Shown here: in pieces, positions 61,012 through 64,000 of the stretch
How positions within the stretch are numbered: position 1 is the stretch's first letter
Layout of the letters: every line of letters begins with the position of its first letter
Assembly (NCBI RefSeq): GCF_009765375.1
Contig: NZ_VTOK01000017.1
Location: 28,206-92,205, forward strand
Origin: Alteribacillus sp. YIM 98480
GTDB lineage: Bacteria > Bacillota > Bacilli > Bacillales > Marinococcaceae
Reading direction: 5' to 3'
DNA: 64,000 nt
The notes under the pieces: generated by a model
The model's database searches: none
Told to the model about the DNA's origin: nothing
The model's input: only the letters and a program-made list of their open reading frames with translations
Program-made: the position numbers and the translations under genes

Positions 61012-61992
61012 ATGTATCATATGGAATTAACTTCTGCGTCTCGCTCTCATGCGATACCTTCACAACCATTAATTGATCGATTTCCTTTTCCATTTAAGGA
61101 GGACAAATATCGTTATTCTAATAATTCTAAAGCTTTAGAGTCTCCTTTAGTTCTTGATATTACACCAGAGTATTTTGAAGAAGTAAAAAGTAAACGAGAC
61201 ATTTTAGCTAAAACACATAACCGGGCTTATCAAGCATTGTCTCATTCTATGGATGGCCAATGGGAAATTTTAGAAAATATAATCGAAGAAATGGTTGAAC
61301 AGCATCCAGGTTATTTTGGATTAGAAAAAGATGGAGATATATGGACATTTTATAACTATTTACTAGAAGAACAGCAAACTTTCACATTGGGGGACCCATC
61401 AACTCTCCCATATGAACCGCTGGATTTTATCGGCCGTCATGTTCAGGAAGACCTCATATATATTGGCCACAGGAATGGCGACTTGTATATGGATGCAGGA
61501 CAGCTTTGCTTTCCAGCAAATTGGTCGATAGCCTTTAATCTTGGTATGACTTACACCGAATTTCATTCCCCTGTTCCTCATTATTCAGACAGCGGTCTAG
61601 CTGAGAAAGTCCGTAATTTCCTGCTTCGAATGGAAGCAGGAAAACCATGGACGCGTTTAAATTGGACATTGACAGTAGATGGTGTTCTCCCAACCTTTCC
61701 GGAAATTTTTGATGAATGGGGAACAAAGGCAAACGAAGTAACGGTAGAAAATGCCGGTGAGCGTGTTTATCTAAGAGTAGAAGACCAAAAGCTATTCCGG
61801 CTTCCGCGAAGCTATGGGATACTATTTGGAATTCATACCCATTTAATTTCTGTGGAAGAGCTTTGTAAAAAACAAGAGTGGGCAGTCCGTTTTTGCAATG
61901 TATTAGAAGACTTGCCGGATTACATGGCGGAATATAAAGGTTTCCTTTCGTACAAACCTTATCTTGTTCAATATTTAAAAAACAGCTTCTAA
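61012..61992 (+). CDS. Haem-dependent oxidative N-demethylase catalytic subunit (DUF3445)
   Basis: A 326-aa member of the DUF3445 family, the PAS-like haem subunit of oxidative N-demethylase and bacterial dimethylamine monooxygenase. Landmarks: a long N-terminal region, then PLDFIGRHVQEDLIYIGHRNGDLYMDAGQLCFPANWSIAFNLG, PVPHY, and LPRSYGILFGIHTHLISVEEL with conserved Arg and His residues. It oxidises a secondary amine such as dimethylamine to a primary amine plus formaldehyde, using O2 and electrons from the reductase at 62826. AAAGGGG lies 10 nt before the ATG. Confidence 0.87.
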   Translation: MYHMELTSASRSHAIPSQPLIDRFPFPFKEDKYRYSNNSKALESPLVLDITPEYFEEVKSKRDILAKTHNRAYQALSHSMDGQWEILENIIEEMVEQHPGYFGLEKDGDIWTFYNYLLEEQQTFTLGDPSTLPYEPLDFIGRHVQEDLIYIGHRNGDLYMDAGQLCFPANWSIAFNLGMTYTEFHSPVPHYSDSGLAEKVRNFLLRMEAGKPWTRLNWTLTVDGVLPTFPEIFDEWGTKANEVTVENAGERVYLRVEDQKLFRLPRSYGILFGIHTHLISVEELCKKQEWAVRFCNVLEDLPDYMAEYKGFLSYKPYLVQYLKNSF

Positions 61993-62010
61993 TACAAAGG
62001 GGGATTCATA

Positions 62011-62805
62011 TTGGAAGAAAAAAAGTGCGAGCTGCTAAGAAAAGAAAAAATAGGACATCATATACACAAGCTGGAAGTGAAAATGGATGATGCGGTTCTA
62101 AGTAAAGATTGTGGAAAAATCAGGACAATCAAATGGGAAGGACACGTGTTCGAGCATCCCATATTATATGTAAGAATTTCTAAACGAAGGAAGAAATATT
62201 ATCTTTTTCTAGATGAATCAAAAAGCGAATGCTCTTTATTAAGGGATCGATTTCCTTGTAGTAATTTTTATTTGCAGGAAGATGAGGAGTATGTCCCTGC
62301 CTATGTTCCACGGAATAACGATCAAAAAGTGATATCCTTTATCGATGAGCAGTCTTTATTTGACACTCTTCCCGTCATTGACCTGTTATTGTCTAAAAAC
62401 ATCGAACAACAGATATATGCAGCTGGTTCTCTATCGGATAACAAGATTAAGCAGTATCTTAACCGTCAACTCCAAGAAAATGTCACGTACATGACCTCTT
62501 TTACCTCTACGCATATCTCTTCTATTTTAAGCGGCCAATTCATTGGGACAAGTCTTTCGATAACAGGCACATGGCCGGTGGTTCAAGAACTAAAAAAACT
62601 TGCCGTAAGTCAAGGTTTTACAGAGGAAGAGATCCAGTGCAAAGGTGTAGGTCCGAAACAGAAAAAAGTGTTTTGCGTGAAATGCTACAGCATAAATGAG
62701 TTAAAAGAAGACATGAACTGTCCGGATTGTCACGCTGATCTGGATGTATCTGATCATTTCTCTAGAAGGTTGGAAGCTTACCTTGGTTATATCGAAATAG
62801 AATAA
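62011..62805 (+). CDS. Dimethylamine monooxygenase accessory subunit with zinc ribbon (DmmA-like)
   Basis: A 264-aa protein starting with TTG after AAAGGGGG. The C-terminal 50 residues hold a CxxC...CxxC zinc-ribbon or rubredoxin-like site (CVKCYSI and CPDCHADLDVSDHFSRR), which is the recognisable mark of the DmmA-like subunit found with DUF3445 proteins. The N-terminal part includes a nucleotide-like region (LLSKNIEQQIYAAGSLSDNK). It may carry electrons between reductase and haem subunit, or assemble the complex. Confidence 0.78.
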   Translation: MEEKKCELLRKEKIGHHIHKLEVKMDDAVLSKDCGKIRTIKWEGHVFEHPILYVRISKRRKKYYLFLDESKSECSLLRDRFPCSNFYLQEDEEYVPAYVPRNNDQKVISFIDEQSLFDTLPVIDLLLSKNIEQQIYAAGSLSDNKIKQYLNRQLQENVTYMTSFTSTHISSILSGQFIGTSLSITGTWPVVQELKKLAVSQGFTEEEIQCKGVGPKQKKVFCVKCYSINELKEDMNCPDCHADLDVSDHFSRRLEAYLGYIEIE

Positions 62806-62825
62806 CATGTAAGGAGGAATCGTCT

Positions 62826-63782
62826 GTGACAGCCCAGCCTCTTAAAGTAATGGTAAAAGATATAAAAAGGGAGTCTCCATTTGTGAAGAGCTTTACACTT
62901 ATTCCTGCCGGATCAAAACCATTGCCTGGATTCAGCGGAGGTTCTCACATTACTACGTATCTCCGCCATAATGACCAAACCATGGAACGTCATTATTCGT
63001 TAACAAATACGCCCGGCAGACCTGGTTATTATAAAATTGCGGTGAAAAGAGAAGAAAACTCAAAAGGAGGCTCTATTTATTTTCATGAATCCGTTCAAGT
63101 AGGAGATCAACTTGATATCAGTTATCCAAAAAACAATTTTTTACTCAGCTTTCAAGGTTCTCGCCATATTTTTATTGCAGCGGGGATTGGAATTACCCCT
63201 TTTATGGCAATGATGAAAGAGTTGAAAAAGCAAGATAAATCTTTTGAACTTCACTATGCAGCAAAATCAAAAGAAGCTTGTGCCTTTTACAATACACTTC
63301 TTTCCCATTTTAAGAAAGAAACCCATTTTTATTTTTCGAAGGAAAATAACAGAATGAACCCCGAGTTAATGAAAAATCAACCAATTGGAACGCATGTTTA
63401 TTTTTGCGGACCGGAAGCGATGATTAAAGAATATGCAAATACTGCAGCTTCCTATGGCTATCCGGAAGCAAACATTCATTTCGAACTTTTCTCTGCACCA
63501 GATACTGGACCTAAACATGCTTTTCAAGTGTATTTAAAAAGAAGTAATATGTGGTTAGAGGTACCGGAAGGGGAAAGTCTTTTAGATACACTGCTTGCAC
63601 ATGAGATAGATGTACCGTACTCCTGCAAAATAGGGGGATGCGGAAGCTGTCAGCAGTTTGTCTCAAAAGGAGAAATCGATCATCGTGATTTGTTTCTTAC
63701 AGAAACAGAAAAAAGGAGCACAGATGTGATGATGACTTGTGTTTCTAGGGCGAATTCTCCAAGTATTGAGTTAGATATTTAA
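62826..63782 (+). CDS. FMN/2Fe-2S oxidoreductase (PDR-type reductase) of N-demethylase
   Basis: A 318-aa three-domain reductase. Residues about 1-100 bind flavin (RHYSLTNTPG), about 105-210 bind NAD(P)H (IAAGIGITPFMAMM, FCGPEAMI) and the C-terminal 85 residues are a plant-type 2Fe-2S ferredoxin with CKIGGCGSC and a late Cys in MTCVSRA. It resembles phthalate-dioxygenase/vanillate-demethylase reductases. It starts at GTG (62826), 21 bp after the previous gene with TAAGGAGGAA in front. It feeds electrons to the haem subunit. Confidence 0.9.
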   Translation: MTAQPLKVMVKDIKRESPFVKSFTLIPAGSKPLPGFSGGSHITTYLRHNDQTMERHYSLTNTPGRPGYYKIAVKREENSKGGSIYFHESVQVGDQLDISYPKNNFLLSFQGSRHIFIAAGIGITPFMAMMKELKKQDKSFELHYAAKSKEACAFYNTLLSHFKKETHFYFSKENNRMNPELMKNQPIGTHVYFCGPEAMIKEYANTAASYGYPEANIHFELFSAPDTGPKHAFQVYLKRSNMWLEVPEGESLLDTLLAHEIDVPYSCKIGGCGSCQQFVSKGEIDHRDLFLTETEKRSTDVMMTCVSRANSPSIELDI

Positions 63783-63801
63783 TCGATAGTATAGATGTTA
63801 A

Positions 63802-63842
63802 GGTGTTCCAAAGGTTATTTTGCTTTTGGAACACTTTTTTTA
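63802..63842 (+). terminator. Terminator of N-demethylase operon
   Basis: GTGTTCCAAA (63803-63812) and TTTGGAACAC (63825-63834) pair perfectly and seven T residues follow. Confidence 0.9.
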
Positions 63843-64000
63843 AAAGGTAAGAAATTATAAATATTTAGCGTTTTAAATGTCTAGCTCCAGCGCCCAGCCG
63901 CTAAGGCGCACACGATAAAGAGGAACTTTTGTTAAAACCGCGACGTCCTGTCGCAACGCAAAAGTCAACACCTCCTGTGCAAGCCAGTTCAGCGTTGTCA
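63837..64000 (+). repeat. Dispersed GC-rich repeat, copy D (cut by window end)
   Basis: Starts in the terminator's T-run with TTTTTAAAAGGTAAG, then ATTATAAATATTTAGCG and CCAGCGCCCAGCCGCTAAGG, matching the left arm of copies A and C. It continues with the same CGCACACGATAAAGAGGAAC insert seen in copy C. Its right end lies outside the window. Confidence 0.85.

Overview
The window reads as chromosome of a low-GC, endospore-former-type Gram-positive, most likely a halophilic or alkaliphilic member of the Bacillaceae. The signs are strong AGGAGG-type ribosome binding sites with ATG, GTG and TTG starts, sigma-A promoters, CcpA cre-like sites, acidic proteins, and dispersed GC-rich repeats of the kind common in Bacillus relatives. 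No rRNA, tRNA, CRISPR array or intact mobile element was seen. Nearly all of it is catabolic: a chain of substrate-specific modules, each with its own regulator and transporter.

Region 1 (1-6.5 kb, minus strand) is an aromatic ring-opening module: a cut-off flavin-reductase-like gene, an intradiol dioxygenase, a stand-alone FAD synthetase, an HpaB/phenol-hydroxylase-type flavin monooxygenase, a XylR_N/V4R/PucR-type aromatic sensor-regulator, and a flavin reductase. A 102/104-bp tandem repeat lies between monooxygenase and regulator. Region 2 (6.5-8.5 kb) is gene-poor, with a small hypothetical gene and three dispersed repeats.

Region 3 (8.5-28.6 kb) is a large module: a TAXI-TRAP and a DctPQM-TRAP transporter, two UbiD-type decarboxylases with a UbiX-type prenyltransferase, a second HpaB-type monooxygenase with flavin reductase and FAD synthetase, a nitrilase-superfamily amidase, a DUF2848 protein, a cupin, a TPP-dependent decarboxylase/synthase, an unassigned permease, and a GntR/FCD regulator. 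GTATAC operators (TGTATACA at four of five sites) lie in front of five transcription units here, so the module looks like one GntR regulon. An IS1182-type transposase remnant separates it from the next module.

Region 4 (29.4-39.8 kb) is under sigma-54 control: an enhancer-binding activator, two -24/-12 promoters, a flavin reductase, a third HpaB-type monooxygenase, an enamidase-like amidohydrolase, a two-domain alpha-beta-barrel protein, two PF06684 paralogues and another TRAP transporter. The second and third monooxygenases carry a reciprocal His/Tyr exchange in the substrate pocket, and each sits beside an amide or lactam hydrolase. I infer oxygenation of non-phenolic, probably N-heterocyclic, acids followed by ring hydrolysis. 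This is the best candidate for an undescribed pathway.

Region 5 (40.3-48.6 kb) is a glycolate/2-hydroxyacid module: FadR-type regulator, GlcE, GlcF, GlcD, FAH-family protein and LctP-family permease. Region 6 (49-57.3 kb) is a LacI regulon with three TGAATACGYATTCA operators: a HisD/HpsN-like dehydrogenase, aldehyde dehydrogenase, an unknown protein, a 32-residue symporter accessory peptide, a sodium:solute symporter and an iron-containing alcohol dehydrogenase. Region 7 (57.3-64 kb) has a gamma-glutamylcyclotransferase-like gene, then an IclR regulator, an Amt-type channel, a small membrane protein and the three-gene oxidative N-demethylase (dimethylamine monooxygenase type), ending in another dispersed repeat.
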